In this document: positions 1 through 8,328 of the stretch, piece by piece | How positions within the stretch are numbered: the first letter of the stretch is position 1 | Layout of the letters: each line of letters begins with the position of its first letter | From: an uncultured Eubacteriales bacterium | Lineage (GTDB): Bacteria; Bacillota; Clostridia; Oscillospirales; QAMX01 | DNA: 64,000 bases | Reading direction: 5' to 3' | NCBI GenBank assembly: GCA_934546935.1 | Contig: CAKTEH010000009.1 | Span: 20,056-84,055, forward strand | Made by a program: the position numbers and the translations under genes | Notes under the pieces: generated by a model | What the model was told of the DNA's origin: nothing | Databases searched by the model: none | The model's input: only the letters and a program-made list of their open reading frames with translations

Positions 1-429
1 ATACAGATCCGCCTGGCGCGGGAAGACGATGCAGACGCTGTCCATGCTGTTAACCGTGATGCGCTCGGTTATCCATATCCGCTGGAGAAAACACGCATTT
101 GCCTGAAGACATTGCTGCACAGCGGCCAGGATCGTCTTTTTGTGGCTTGTCTGAATGATGCAGTAGTCGGCTACATTCACGGTGCGCATTATGAATGCAC
201 ATATGCTGATCCTGTGAAAAATATCATGGCGCTGGCAGTTTTGCCGCAATATCAAGGACTTGGGATTGGACGTATGCTGCTGGAAGCGCTGGAATCCTGG
301 GCGCAGGCAGAACATTGCGCAGGCATACGGCTCGGTTCCGGTGTTGAGCGCGCCGGCGCACATGAATTTTATAAGCACTGCGGCTATAAACTGCGCAAAA
401 TCCATAAAAATTTTTATAAGATATTTTAA
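1..429 (+). CDS. GNAT family N-acetyltransferase (5'-truncated by window edge)
   Basis: The frame is open from the first base, so the start lies upstream of the window; an internal TTG at 112 is not needed as a start. The 142 visible codons carry the GNAT core: a beta strand ending VVGYIHG, then the acetyl-CoA pyrophosphate loop as QYQGLGIGRMLLEAL (a Q/RxxGxG/A-type motif), and a C-terminal AHEFYKHCGY helix-strand typical of the fold. It would transfer an acetyl group from acetyl-CoA to an unknown small molecule or protein in the cytoplasm. The substrate cannot be read from the sequence. A strong bidirectional terminator follows at once. Confidence 0.88.
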   Translation: MQIRLAREDDADAVHAVNRDALGYPYPLEKTRICLKTLLHSGQDRLFVACLNDAVVGYIHGAHYECTYADPVKNIMALAVLPQYQGLGIGRMLLEALESWAQAEHCAGIRLGSGVERAGAHEFYKHCGYKLRKIHKNFYKIF

Positions 430-471
430 AAAAACGGCTTTCCGTCTGATCTAAACGGAAAGCCGTTTTTT
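428..471. terminator. Bidirectional intrinsic terminator
   Basis: A 12-bp perfect stem (ACGGCTTTCCGT at 434-445 pairing with 455-466) is flanked by A and T runs on both sides, so it can end the acetyltransferase transcript (+) and the convergent carboxypeptidase transcript (-). Confidence 0.9.
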
Positions 472-1586
472 TAATTGTTCGGGATTGTCAGCAGACTGTA
501 AAGCGTCATTGCATCGGAAATATTGTAGCGTTCCCCTTCGCCATACCCAAACGCGCCCAGCGTAACTAGGATATATTCTTGCCCATCCAGACTTGCGAAG
601 CTGGCAAGGCATTGGCCGGCCGGCGTGGTTGTACCGGTCTTGCCTCCCAAGATTACCGCGCCGTTATCAAACTCCGTCTGCGGAAGCATAGAAAACATGG
701 TCCCATAGACGGTCAGGCCGTTTTCGTGCATATTGGTTGCGGCAGTCGTGTAGCTCTGCTTGGTAATAATATTGCGGAAGGTTTCGTTATCCAGCGCGTA
801 GTCCAGCAGCAAAGCAATGTCGGCAGCAGTTGTGCGCATTTTTACATCATGCAGCCCGGTAACATTAGTGTAGTTGGTGGAAACCATTCCCAGTTTCAGG
901 GCCATATCGTTCATGCGTATGACAAATTCATCTGTGCTTCCGCAAAGGCTGATCGCGATGGCATTGGCGGCGTCTGCGCCGGAAGCCAGCATCAGGCCGT
1001 AAAACAGATCAATATATTGTACCTCTTCACCGGACAGGAAGCCGGCCACAGACGCGTCGGCTTCCAGCAAACCGGAAAGCATTGCATCCGTAATGTGCAC
1101 CGTTGCATTCAAATCCGGGCAAAGCTCCAGCCCCACAATTGCCGTCATAATTTTTGTCAGAGAGGCCGGATAGGTGCTGCGCATCGGTTCTTTGGAATAA
1201 ACTGTCCGTCCGCTTTCCCGCTCAATCATCACAGCGCTGGTGGAATAGATATCAATGCCTGGATCCAAGACAGCAAGCGAGTCATTTATCTGGAAATCAT
1301 CCACAGTCACAGAAGAAGGCGGCGTATTCGCAGGCTCATCAGGCTGCTCCTGCTTTGAAGCGTTCAGGATTGACGCTTCATTTCGGCGTCCCGCGCCCTG
1401 GTTGTTTTCGATGTAAACCAGGGCATCTTCCGATTCCGCCTGCGCCTTTTCCTGTGCCCGCTGGGTAAAATACACGGTAATAATACAGGTCGCCAGCGCA
1501 GCTGCGGTTACCAGCGCAATGACCAACAAAGCCAACGTAATATTTCGTAAAATCTTATTTTGTTTTAGCTTATTGCGTTCGTTCAT
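471..1586 (-). CDS. dacF: Serine-type D-Ala-D-Ala carboxypeptidase (peptidase S11)
   Basis: Low-molecular-weight penicillin-binding protein that trims the terminal D-Ala from peptidoglycan stem pentapeptides outside the membrane. The 371-residue product has a short basic N-terminus and a membrane segment at about residues 16-40, a low-complexity linker to about 95, then the S11 domain. The three active-site motifs are present: S142-L-T-K145, S202-G-A in ASGADAAN, and K316-T-G. In the second motif the usual SxN asparagine position is occupied by Ala, as in many SGA/SGN variants of the family. The start ATG follows GGAAAGAA. A single anchor at the N-terminus, rather than the usual C-terminal amphipathic helix, fits the domain ending near the stop. 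The symbol is by family resemblance only. Confidence 0.9.
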   Translation of the reverse strand: MNERNKLKQNKILRNITLALLVIALVTAAALATCIITVYFTQRAQEKAQAESEDALVYIENNQGAGRRNEASILNASKQEQPDEPANTPPSSVTVDDFQINDSLAVLDPGIDIYSTSAVMIERESGRTVYSKEPMRSTYPASLTKIMTAIVGLELCPDLNATVHITDAMLSGLLEADASVAGFLSGEEVQYIDLFYGLMLASGADAANAIAISLCGSTDEFVIRMNDMALKLGMVSTNYTNVTGLHDVKMRTTAADIALLLDYALDNETFRNIITKQSYTTAATNMHENGLTVYGTMFSMLPQTEFDNGAVILGGKTGTTTPAGQCLASFASLDGQEYILVTLGAFGYGEGERYNISDAMTLYSLLTIPNN

Positions 1587-1683
1587 AAAATTCTTTCCTT
1601 ATTACGGGGAAATCAATATAAAAACAACTTCAAAAAAATAAAAAGGCATCGGATATCGTCCGGATTTTACAGATATATATCCT

Positions 1684-1712
1684 ATTATAGTAATATCTGG
1701 AGGAAAAATCAA
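1684..1712 (-). promoter_or_regulatory. Sigma-A promoter for the carboxypeptidase gene
   Basis: On the minus strand TTGATT (1707-1712), a 17-nt spacer and TATAAT (1684-1689), about 100 nt upstream of the start codon at 1586. The rest of 1590-1770 holds nothing else I can support. Confidence 0.65.
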
Positions 1713-1772
1713 GACTCCATTTATTGGACGGAGAAGGGGTTCGGAAGTTTCAAAAAAAAGATAAAAAAGCCA

Positions 1773-1830
1773 TTGACAAAACAAATGTTCTATAATAAAA
1801 TAGAATTATCCCAGATCGAACAAATGTTTT
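1773..1830 (+). promoter_or_regulatory. SOS promoter with two LexA boxes (dinB operon)
   Basis: TTGACA (1773-1778), a 17-nt spacer and TAAAAT (1796-1801) form a near-consensus promoter. Two copies of the Gram-positive LexA (DinR) operator pattern CGAAC-N4-GTTCG are present: AAAAC-AAAT-GTTCT at 1778-1791, inside the spacer, and CGAAC-AAAT-GTTTT at 1817-1830, just after the expected start point. Both share the core AACAAATGTT. This placement would block RNA polymerase until LexA is cleaved after DNA damage. Confidence 0.8.
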
Positions 1831-1841
1831 TGGTGGATTAG

Positions 1842-3080
1842 ATGGCAAGATGGATCCTGCATGTGGATATGAACAACTTTTACGCTTCTGTGGAATGTAT
1901 GTTTAACCCCGCGCTGAGGGATATCCCAATGGTAGTTGGCGGAGATGAGCAGACGCGCCATGGTATTGTGCTTTCCAAAAATGAAATTGCAAAAACCCAA
2001 TATGGGATCCGAACCGGGGAAGTACTCTGGCAGGCCAGGCGGCGGTGCCCACAGCTTGTCGTTGTACGTCCGGATATGGAGAAATATTTGAAATTTTCCC
2101 GAATGGCTATGGATATTTACAGCCAGTACAGCGACCGCGTGGAGAGTTTCGGTTTGGATGAAGCCTGGATCGATGTGACGCATTTTGGCGCGGAGGACAG
2201 CATCCAAGCGGCAGATACGCTGCGGGAGAAAATTCGGACCGAATTGGGGATTACGGCGTCCGTCGGCGTCAGTTTCAACAAAATTTTTGCCAAATTGGGC
2301 AGCGATATGAAAAAACCAGACGCTACAACCGTGCTGCGTGAGGATAATTATCAAAGCCTTGTTTGGCCTCAACCGGTATCTTCGCTTCTTTTTGTCGGCC
2401 GGGCAACAGCAGGCCGGCTTTCCCGGCTGGGAATTGAAACTATCGGCGATCTGGCCTGTTACGATAAGGCGTTGCTGCATGCGTCTATGGGGAAATGGGG
2501 GGATATGTTATGGTCATATGCTAACGGGCTGGACAGCGCCCCAGTTGCACCAAAGGATATGCAGGGAGAGATCAAGTCTATTGGAAATTCAACGACAACG
2601 CCGCGTGACCTGCTCTGCGACGAGGATGTCAGGCTTGTGCTTTACCGCCTGTCCGACAGCGTTGCGCACAGGCTCCGGACAAACCGCCTTTGGGGGCGTA
2701 CCGTTGTACTCAGTGTACGCGACTGCATGTTGCACAGCTTTGAACGGCAACGCTGCATTGGACGTCCGACCCAGCTGTCTGGGGAAATCGCGCAGGCGGC
2801 ATTCGGCCTGTTCCAAAAAAATTACGACTGGCAGCGTCCGATCCGGTCTATCGGCGTTCGGGTGACGGACCTGGAAGAAGAGCAAAATGTGCAGCTTGAT
2901 TTTTTTGGATGTGAACGCAAACGTGAACGTATGGCAAAATTGGAAGAAACGTCGGATGAAATCCGGAGACGTTTCGGGAATGGAATCCTGTGCCGCGCCT
3001 CGATGATGACAGCTCCTGAAATTACAACCATGACGCTGCGCCAGGAAGATATCGCCCGGTTCCCTGGGGCCGGCGTATAG
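1842..3080 (+). CDS. dinB: DNA polymerase IV (Y-family translesion polymerase)
   Basis: Error-prone polymerase that copies past damaged template bases. The 412-residue protein has the family motifs: HVDMNNFYASVE with catalytic Asp9, the second acidic pair D106-E107 in SFGLDEAWIDV (canonical SxDE), and GVSFNKIFAKLGSDMKKPD with the helix-hairpin-helix region after it. A QLDFF motif in the C-terminal third matches the beta-clamp-binding pentapeptide, so it should act at the replication fork with DnaN. The start ATG lies 5 nt after GGTGG. Two LexA boxes upstream indicate SOS induction; it leads a three-gene unit with the small ORF and SRAP gene downstream. Confidence 0.95.
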   Translation: MARWILHVDMNNFYASVECMFNPALRDIPMVVGGDEQTRHGIVLSKNEIAKTQYGIRTGEVLWQARRRCPQLVVVRPDMEKYLKFSRMAMDIYSQYSDRVESFGLDEAWIDVTHFGAEDSIQAADTLREKIRTELGITASVGVSFNKIFAKLGSDMKKPDATTVLREDNYQSLVWPQPVSSLLFVGRATAGRLSRLGIETIGDLACYDKALLHASMGKWGDMLWSYANGLDSAPVAPKDMQGEIKSIGNSTTTPRDLLCDEDVRLVLYRLSDSVAHRLRTNRLWGRTVVLSVRDCMLHSFERQRCIGRPTQLSGEIAQAAFGLFQKNYDWQRPIRSIGVRVTDLEEEQNVQLDFFGCERKRERMAKLEETSDEIRRRFGNGILCRASMMTAPEITTMTLRQEDIARFPGAGV

Positions 3081-3134
3081 TATGGTAGTGCGGCGCCGTA
3101 AAGGCGCGCCGTGGAAGCATAAGGAGCTGAAAAA

Positions 3135-3368
3135 ATGGAACGGGTTTATGTCGAGGTGTTGGCAAAACACAGTCGGGAAGGGGCGGTAGAGCCCTTATCC
3201 ATTCTCTGGGAGGATGGGAGGCGCTTTTGTGTGGATCGGGTTCTGGACAAAAGAAGGCGGGCGTCGCTGAAAGCCGGCGGAATGGGGATACGGTATAGCT
3301 GTGTCATATCCGGAAAAACGCGATATCTTTTTTATGAAGACGACAGATGGTTTGTAGAGGCCAAATAA
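3135..3368 (+). CDS. Small conserved-type protein between dinB and SRAP gene
   Basis: 77 residues, preceded by AAGGAG at a normal distance from the ATG. It starts 54 nt after dinB and ends 17 nt before the SRAP start, so it is almost surely co-transcribed under LexA control. The sequence is predicted to be all beta (alternating short strands, WEDGRRF, YEDDRWFVE near the C-terminus) with no signal peptide, membrane segment or metal-binding cluster. I do not recognise a family. By position it is a candidate accessory factor of the SOS response or of polymerase IV. Confidence 0.8.
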   Translation: MERVYVEVLAKHSREGAVEPLSILWEDGRRFCVDRVLDKRRRASLKAGGMGIRYSCVISGKTRYLFYEDDRWFVEAK

Positions 3369-3385
3369 TGCAGGAGGGAACGAAT

Positions 3386-4012
3386 ATGTGTGCAAGATAT
3401 CTTACTTTTGAGGCGTGGAAGGATGCGGTGTTTTTTGAAATTGCACCTTATACGCAGGCGCGCCCGGCAGCCCGGCAGATCCGGCCGGCAGATCTGGCGC
3501 CGGTTTTTGTTCAGAAAGATGGGCACGTTTCCGCGGAAGCCATGCGCTGGGGGTTTCCCATGCAGCGCTCCGCTGTAATTTTCAATGCGCGAGCGGAGAC
3601 GCTGGAGGAAAAAAACCTGTTCCGGGACGCCTATCGCCTTCGTCGCTGTCTTGTTCCGGCAGCCGGCTTTTATGAGTGGAATTCACAGAGCGGCGAGCGC
3701 TGTTTTTTCCGCGGAAGAGAAAATGAAATTCTCTATATGGCGGGAATTTATCAGGAAAAAGCAGAAGATTCACGTTTTGTCATTGTTACCACCAGAGCAT
3801 GTGCTCCTGTATCTGAGGTGCACATGCGTATGCCGCTGGTACTGCATGCCGGGCAGGCGATACAGTGGCTGGGAAATATGGAGCAGGCGGAGCGGCTGCG
3901 CAGCAGTGCGCACATTGTCCCTCTTATCCAGGAACCCGCGGCGGAATTCCTCCATCCGGTACAGCAGTATAAAAGAAATGTGGGAAGGGCTGGGAGCTAT
4001 GACAGGGTTTAA
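3386..4012 (+). CDS. SOS response-associated peptidase (SRAP, YedK/HMCES family)
   Basis: SRAP proteins attach covalently to abasic sites in single-stranded DNA through the N-terminal cysteine and shield them. The start is fixed by biology: the nascent Met must be followed directly by Cys2, which occurs only for the ATG at 3386 (MCARYL), 5 nt after an AGGAGGG site. The family active-site residues are all visible in the 208-residue protein: Cys2, Asn67 (FNARAET), Glu97 (GFYEW) and His146 (HMRMP). It is the last gene of the dinB unit, giving a bypass polymerase and an abasic-site protector in one SOS transcript. Confidence 0.93.
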   Translation: MCARYLTFEAWKDAVFFEIAPYTQARPAARQIRPADLAPVFVQKDGHVSAEAMRWGFPMQRSAVIFNARAETLEEKNLFRDAYRLRRCLVPAAGFYEWNSQSGERCFFRGRENEILYMAGIYQEKAEDSRFVIVTTRACAPVSEVHMRMPLVLHAGQAIQWLGNMEQAERLRSSAHIVPLIQEPAAEFLHPVQQYKRNVGRAGSYDRV

Positions 4013-4060
4013 AACAGCAGCGCCGCCGGCTGTCTAAGCCGGCGGCGCTGCTGTTTCTTT
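4013..4060. terminator. Strong intrinsic terminator
   Basis: An 18-bp GC-rich perfect stem (4013-4030 with 4038-4055, 7-nt loop) followed by TTCTTT; it ends the SOS operon and also faces the convergent MATE gene. Confidence 0.92.
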
Positions 4061-4092
4061 AATGGTTGCAGCAGTAGTTAAACGTCTGAAAT

Positions 4093-5541
4093 TCAGCTTT
4101 CCGGGAGCGTAGAAGGCGAGACCGGAAGAATATCCGCCGGTTTTTCCGACGCAATATCATCAACAATATTGCGGATCCATATGCCTTTTTTCACCAGGAT
4201 AAACCCGAAAGCAGCCTTGATCAGGTTTGCCAGTTCTACGCAGATGAAAATGAGGACAATATCCCAATTGGTAAAGCGTGTCAGTACAAATGCGATCGGG
4301 ACGCTGATCAGCCAAGTATATCCACTGTCAAAGCAAAAGGTCAGTATCGTTTTCCCTCCGGAACGCAGGGTAAAGTAAGCGCAATGCGAAAATGCATACA
4401 GCGGCATACAGCAGGCGCAGACGCGGATCAGTATTGTAGCCAGCGACCGGACGGTATCGGTCGTATTGTATATGTAAGGGATATAACGGGAAACCCCAAA
4501 CAGCAAAACCCCCATCACAAAACAGGAGAAAATGGCCACGGTAAATAGACGGTAGTCGGTTGTTTTAGCCTCTTCCGCGTTTCCTGCGCCAAGCGCCTGT
4601 CCGACCATGATGGAAACAGCGTTGCCCATGGACATGAATACAACGGAGAAAATATTGAAAACTGTACTTTCAATATTGAATGCGGCAACTACAGATAATC
4701 CGCGCAGGGAATAGCTTTGCGTTAATGTCGCCATTCCCATTGACCAAAGTCCTTCGTTTAGAAGAAGGGGGATTCCCTTGAGGGTAATTTTCTTGGCCAG
4801 ATCCAACGGGATGCGCAGGCTTCTGTATACACCTTTGAAAAAGGGAAATTTATAAAGCTTTGTATGTGTACCGATTACTACAAATATAAGTTCCACATAA
4901 CGCGATAAGACCGTAGCTAGCGCGGCGCCTGACGCTCCCATCTGTGGAAAACCGAATTTACCGAAAATCAACAGGTAGTTAAACACAAGATTTGTCAGTA
5001 CGGCAGTAATACTGGCGCGCATTGGAAGCAGGGTCTCGCCGGTTTCACGCAGGCTGGTTGCATAGGTTTGTACCAACCCGAAGGGAAGCAGTCCCCAGAT
5101 GATTATATTTAAATAGCTTTTCGCACTCTCAAAGGTGAGCTGCAAATCGCTCCCATCCCCGGTTTCATTCATGTACAAAGACAGAAGCTGTGGCCCAAAA
5201 ACAGAAAAAACTGTAATTCCAATGGCAGACACAATCAATACGACATAAAGCTTAAACCGGAAGGTGTGCCGCACGCCTTCATGGTTTTTTTGGCCGAAGA
5301 ACTGTGCGCCAAAAATCCCGGGGCCGGAAAGGCCGCCGAAAATACACAGGTTAAAAACAAAAACCAGTTGGTTTGCAATGGATACGCCGGACATCTGCTC
5401 TGTCCCGACACGGCCGACCATAATATTGTCCAGAAAACTGACAAAGTTTGTAATGGTATTTTGGATAATAATAGGCAGGACTACGGCGACAACTGCGGCA
5501 TAAAAGCGTTTGTCGCCGATGAATCGGTTCGGTTTTATCAT
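4093..5541 (-). CDS. MATE family efflux transporter (co-transcribed with beta-glucuronidase)
   Basis: 482-residue polytopic membrane protein with about twelve hydrophobic segments in two homologous halves. The MATE hallmark in TM1-2 reads FVSFLDNIMVGRVGTEQMSGVSIANQ, and QFFGQ follows in the first half; MVGQALGAGN repeats the pattern in the second half. Such proteins export drugs or metabolites using Na+ or H+ gradients. The gene starts 40 nt after the beta-glucuronidase stop with no terminator between, so both should be on one transcript. That suggests, as inference, export of an aglycone or toxic product released from glucuronides. The substrate itself is unknown. Confidence 0.92.
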   Translation of the reverse strand: MIKPNRFIGDKRFYAAVVAVVLPIIIQNTITNFVSFLDNIMVGRVGTEQMSGVSIANQLVFVFNLCIFGGLSGPGIFGAQFFGQKNHEGVRHTFRFKLYVVLIVSAIGITVFSVFGPQLLSLYMNETGDGSDLQLTFESAKSYLNIIIWGLLPFGLVQTYATSLRETGETLLPMRASITAVLTNLVFNYLLIFGKFGFPQMGASGAALATVLSRYVELIFVVIGTHTKLYKFPFFKGVYRSLRIPLDLAKKITLKGIPLLLNEGLWSMGMATLTQSYSLRGLSVVAAFNIESTVFNIFSVVFMSMGNAVSIMVGQALGAGNAEEAKTTDYRLFTVAIFSCFVMGVLLFGVSRYIPYIYNTTDTVRSLATILIRVCACCMPLYAFSHCAYFTLRSGGKTILTFCFDSGYTWLISVPIAFVLTRFTNWDIVLIFICVELANLIKAAFGFILVKKGIWIRNIVDDIASEKPADILPVSPSTLPES

Positions 5542-5580
5542 AGTTCCTCCGCTTATATTCTATATGGTTATTTCTAAGAA

Positions 5581-7248
5581 TCAGGTATTACCAGTCTTTA
5601 CTGCAAACATTTCCTTTACGACGTCATAGGCAAGTTTGGGGCGCCGGTATTCATCTACAACGCCCTTGTTATTATGGCAACGAGCCCGCTTGGCAAACCA
5701 GACCTCTTCGCTTACGCGGCAATCGGCAAACTGCCAAATAAAAGCGCCGCTGACATTTGGATCATTTAGATAATAATTTAAATGATCCCGAAGTACATCA
5801 GCCTGATACTCTTCGGTCCATTTACAATGTGAACGGTCCCGGAACCCATAATTGGCTCCTGCGCCAAATTCACTGGCGATAATGGGTTTATTGGCGCCGC
5901 CAGATTCACGGATCCAGTCAATTTCCTGCCGGTTACGCTCTGCTGCCGGCGAATCCTCATACCATCCTGCGTATAAGTTATAAGAAACAATGTCTGGAAG
6001 GTCGAGGCAGATATCCTTGAAGTGACGGCAGGTTGCCGATGTAGCAGGCCGCGAAGCGTCTAAACTTTGCAGCTGTGCATATTGTTTTTCATACATACGC
6101 CTGCCTTCTTCGGTTTCCGAAGCGCATTCATTTAAAATTCCCCAGATAATAATGGCAGGATGGTTATAATGATTTTCTACCATTTCATGGATACAGTCTG
6201 CGCACTGCCGTTCAAAATTTGGATTTTGCATATCCGGCAACGTTAGCCCCCGTGCATGGCTTTCCTCCCAGACCAATATCCCCCGTTCGTCACACAGATC
6301 AAGAAAACGTTCGTCATTGGGATAATGGCAGGTACGAACTGCATTTGCATGCATATCCTGCATCAAATCCATATCCTGTACCATATGCTGGAAACTGACA
6401 GCGCAGCCGTCGGAAGCATAGTCTTCATGCCGGTTAAAGCCTTTTAAAAATATGGGGTTTCCGTTGAGCAGAAGGCGGGTACCCTGTATTTCTATCCGGC
6501 GGAATCCCACGCGCTCGATGAAATCGTCTATTTCTTTCCCTTCAATATAAACAACGCTGTTAAGCATGTACAGATTTGGGTGCTCCGGCGACCATTCCCG
6601 GACGCTGGGGAACGCATGAGATAAATGGACAATACGTTCTTTGCTGGCTTCGAGATATGCATCTGCATGTATGGACTGTCCATTTAATGTGATACAGAGC
6701 GAAGCACGATAATCTTTTTGTGAAAGATTGCACAGGCTGATTTCAATTTCACCGTGCCATATACCATTTATCCAAACGGGCGTAAAATGCACCTTCCGGA
6801 TATAAACGTCGGGAAGATATTCAAGGCACACAGGCCGTATGATGCCGCCATATGTATAATAATCGTTAGGGATGTGTAAAGCGCTATCCGCAGTAAAGCG
6901 ATTATCTACCACAACACGCAATATATGCTCCCCGGCTGAAACGTTTTGAATGACCGCCGAAAACGGAGTATAAGCATTATAGTGGTGGGTAATTTGGTGT
7001 CCGTCCAGAAAGACGTCGGCCGTATGGCTGACGCCTTTGAATTCCAGATGCAGATTTTCCATCTGTGCCAATGTAATTTTCCGGGTATAAGTTCCCACAC
7101 CCCGGTACCGGAGAAAATCGGGATGCTGTTCCCAGCAAGACGGGACGGGGAGCCGGTATGATTTTTCAACACCGTCCATATGGAGATCCCAAAGCCCATC
7201 CAATTCCTCTCCCTGCCGGATACGGTGGGTTTTAAAGAGTCTGATCAT
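5581..7248 (-). CDS. uidA: Beta-glucuronidase-type glycoside hydrolase family 2
   Basis: Cytoplasmic (no signal peptide) GH2 enzyme of 555 residues with the usual order: jelly-roll sugar-binding domain (about 1-160), immunoglobulin-like domain (about 165-250) and TIM barrel. Acid/base Glu374 sits in GILNE and nucleophile Glu460 in IIASEFGAG. The sequence N526-N-K528-G near the C-terminus matches the N-x-K motif that contacts the glucuronate carboxylate in bacterial beta-glucuronidases, so I prefer this activity to beta-galactosidase. The start ATG at 7248 follows AAGGAG by 7 nt; an upstream ATG in frame at 7293 lacks one. Expression is probably controlled by the palindrome at 7306-7334. Confidence 0.85.
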   Translation of the reverse strand: MIRLFKTHRIRQGEELDGLWDLHMDGVEKSYRLPVPSCWEQHPDFLRYRGVGTYTRKITLAQMENLHLEFKGVSHTADVFLDGHQITHHYNAYTPFSAVIQNVSAGEHILRVVVDNRFTADSALHIPNDYYTYGGIIRPVCLEYLPDVYIRKVHFTPVWINGIWHGEIEISLCNLSQKDYRASLCITLNGQSIHADAYLEASKERIVHLSHAFPSVREWSPEHPNLYMLNSVVYIEGKEIDDFIERVGFRRIEIQGTRLLLNGNPIFLKGFNRHEDYASDGCAVSFQHMVQDMDLMQDMHANAVRTCHYPNDERFLDLCDERGILVWEESHARGLTLPDMQNPNFERQCADCIHEMVENHYNHPAIIIWGILNECASETEEGRRMYEKQYAQLQSLDASRPATSATCRHFKDICLDLPDIVSYNLYAGWYEDSPAAERNRQEIDWIRESGGANKPIIASEFGAGANYGFRDRSHCKWTEEYQADVLRDHLNYYLNDPNVSGAFIWQFADCRVSEEVWFAKRARCHNNKGVVDEYRRPKLAYDVVKEMFAVKTGNT

Positions 7249-7305
7249 AGCATGCTCCTTTTGTGTTCCTGAACATATTTGGAAATATTGCATCCTATTG
7301 GTAAT

Positions 7306-7344
7306 ATGCAGGTATTATGATATAATACCTGCATAAGATGACAA
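7306..7344 (-). promoter_or_regulatory. Palindromic operator overlapping the uidA promoter
   Basis: A perfect 13-bp inverted repeat (ATGCAGGTATTAT at 7306-7318, GAT loop, complement at 7322-7334) lies about 60 nt upstream of uidA. On the minus strand a TTGTCA (7339-7344) with TATCAT (7317-7322) 16 nt further places the dyad over the promoter. A dimeric repressor of the GntR, LacI or TetR type could bind here, but no regulator gene is nearby. The remainder of 7345-7476 shows nothing definite. Confidence 0.6.
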
Positions 7345-7476
7345 TTGTTTATGTTTTGTTTTTCGGGAAAGGAGAACTTCGGGCGTTTCGGCCTGAAATT
7401 TTTAAAAAGACAAAGAAAACCAAACTCGCTTTTCTTAAAGCAATATAATGTCTATGGAAAAGCCGGACAGGACGCC

Positions 7477-8199
7477 TTAGTCGTTGTCCCAGTTGTGCCA
7501 GATATTCTGCACGTCGTCGCAGTCTTCCAAGACTTCCAGCATTTTCTCCATATTCTTGATATCTTTCTCATCTGAGAGCTTGACATAGGTGGCCGGAACC
7601 ATTGCTATTTCCGCAGACATGAAGGTATACCCTTTTTCTTCCAGCGCAGTACTGACCGCGGTGAAATCGTCGGGCTTGGTATATACTTCAAAAATTCCGT
7701 CTTCTGCGGAAAAATCATCCGCGCCCGCATCAATGGCTTCCATCATAACCTCATCTTCTTCCAGTTCCTCTCCGTCGATTACGATAACGCCCTTTTGAGA
7801 AAACTGCCAGGATACGCAGCCGGTTGCCCCCATATTTCCGCCGTACTTGTCAAAGTGGTGACGCACGTCGCTGGCGGTACGGTTTTTGTTATCAGTCAGC
7901 GTCTCTACAATCAAAGCAACGCCGCCTGGGCCATAGCCCTCGTAAGTTATGGAAAAATAGTCTGCCGTATCGGCGCCGGACGCCTTCTGCAGCATACGGT
8001 TAATGTTATCGTTGGGCACGTTGTTGGCTTTCGCTTTTGCAATAACATCGCGCAGGCGGTTATTGGAATCCGGATTCGGGCCGCCGTCGCGGACAGCAAT
8101 TGCAATCTCCTTGCCGATCCTTGCAAAGATTTTCGCGCGTGCGGCATCGGCGCCTTCTTTTTTGCGTTTAATATTATTCCATTTGGAATGTCCGGACAT
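7477..8199 (-). CDS. yebC: YebC/PmpR family protein
   Basis: 240 residues with the family signature at the N-terminus (MSGHSKWNNIKRKK, then AKIFARIGKEI) and the acidic three-domain architecture throughout. Family members have been described as DNA-binding regulators and, more recently for YebC/YebC2, as ribosome-associated factors that help translate polyproline stretches; which role applies here cannot be told from sequence. The start ATG follows TGGAGGTTATCTT. It is a single-gene unit with its own promoter and is divergent from the patatin gene. Confidence 0.93.
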   Translation of the reverse strand: MSGHSKWNNIKRKKEGADAARAKIFARIGKEIAIAVRDGGPNPDSNNRLRDVIAKAKANNVPNDNINRMLQKASGADTADYFSITYEGYGPGGVALIVETLTDNKNRTASDVRHHFDKYGGNMGATGCVSWQFSQKGVIVIDGEELEEDEVMMEAIDAGADDFSAEDGIFEVYTKPDDFTAVSTALEEKGYTFMSAEIAMVPATYVKLSDEKDIKNMEKMLEVLEDCDDVQNIWHNWDND

Positions 8200-8248
8200 A
8201 AGATAACCTCCAGTATATGAAAATTATAAAATCATAAGCACAACGGTT

Positions 8249-8277
8249 ATTATAAAGGAAAGGGATTGGAAAATCAA
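8249..8277 (-). promoter_or_regulatory. yebC promoter
   Basis: Minus strand TTGATT (8272-8277), 17-nt spacer, TATAAT (8249-8254), 50 nt upstream of the start codon. Confidence 0.7.
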
Positions 8278-8328
8278 CAGGTTTGCATGAAAAAACATGC
8301 GGGAAATATGGGATAGGAGCGGATAATC

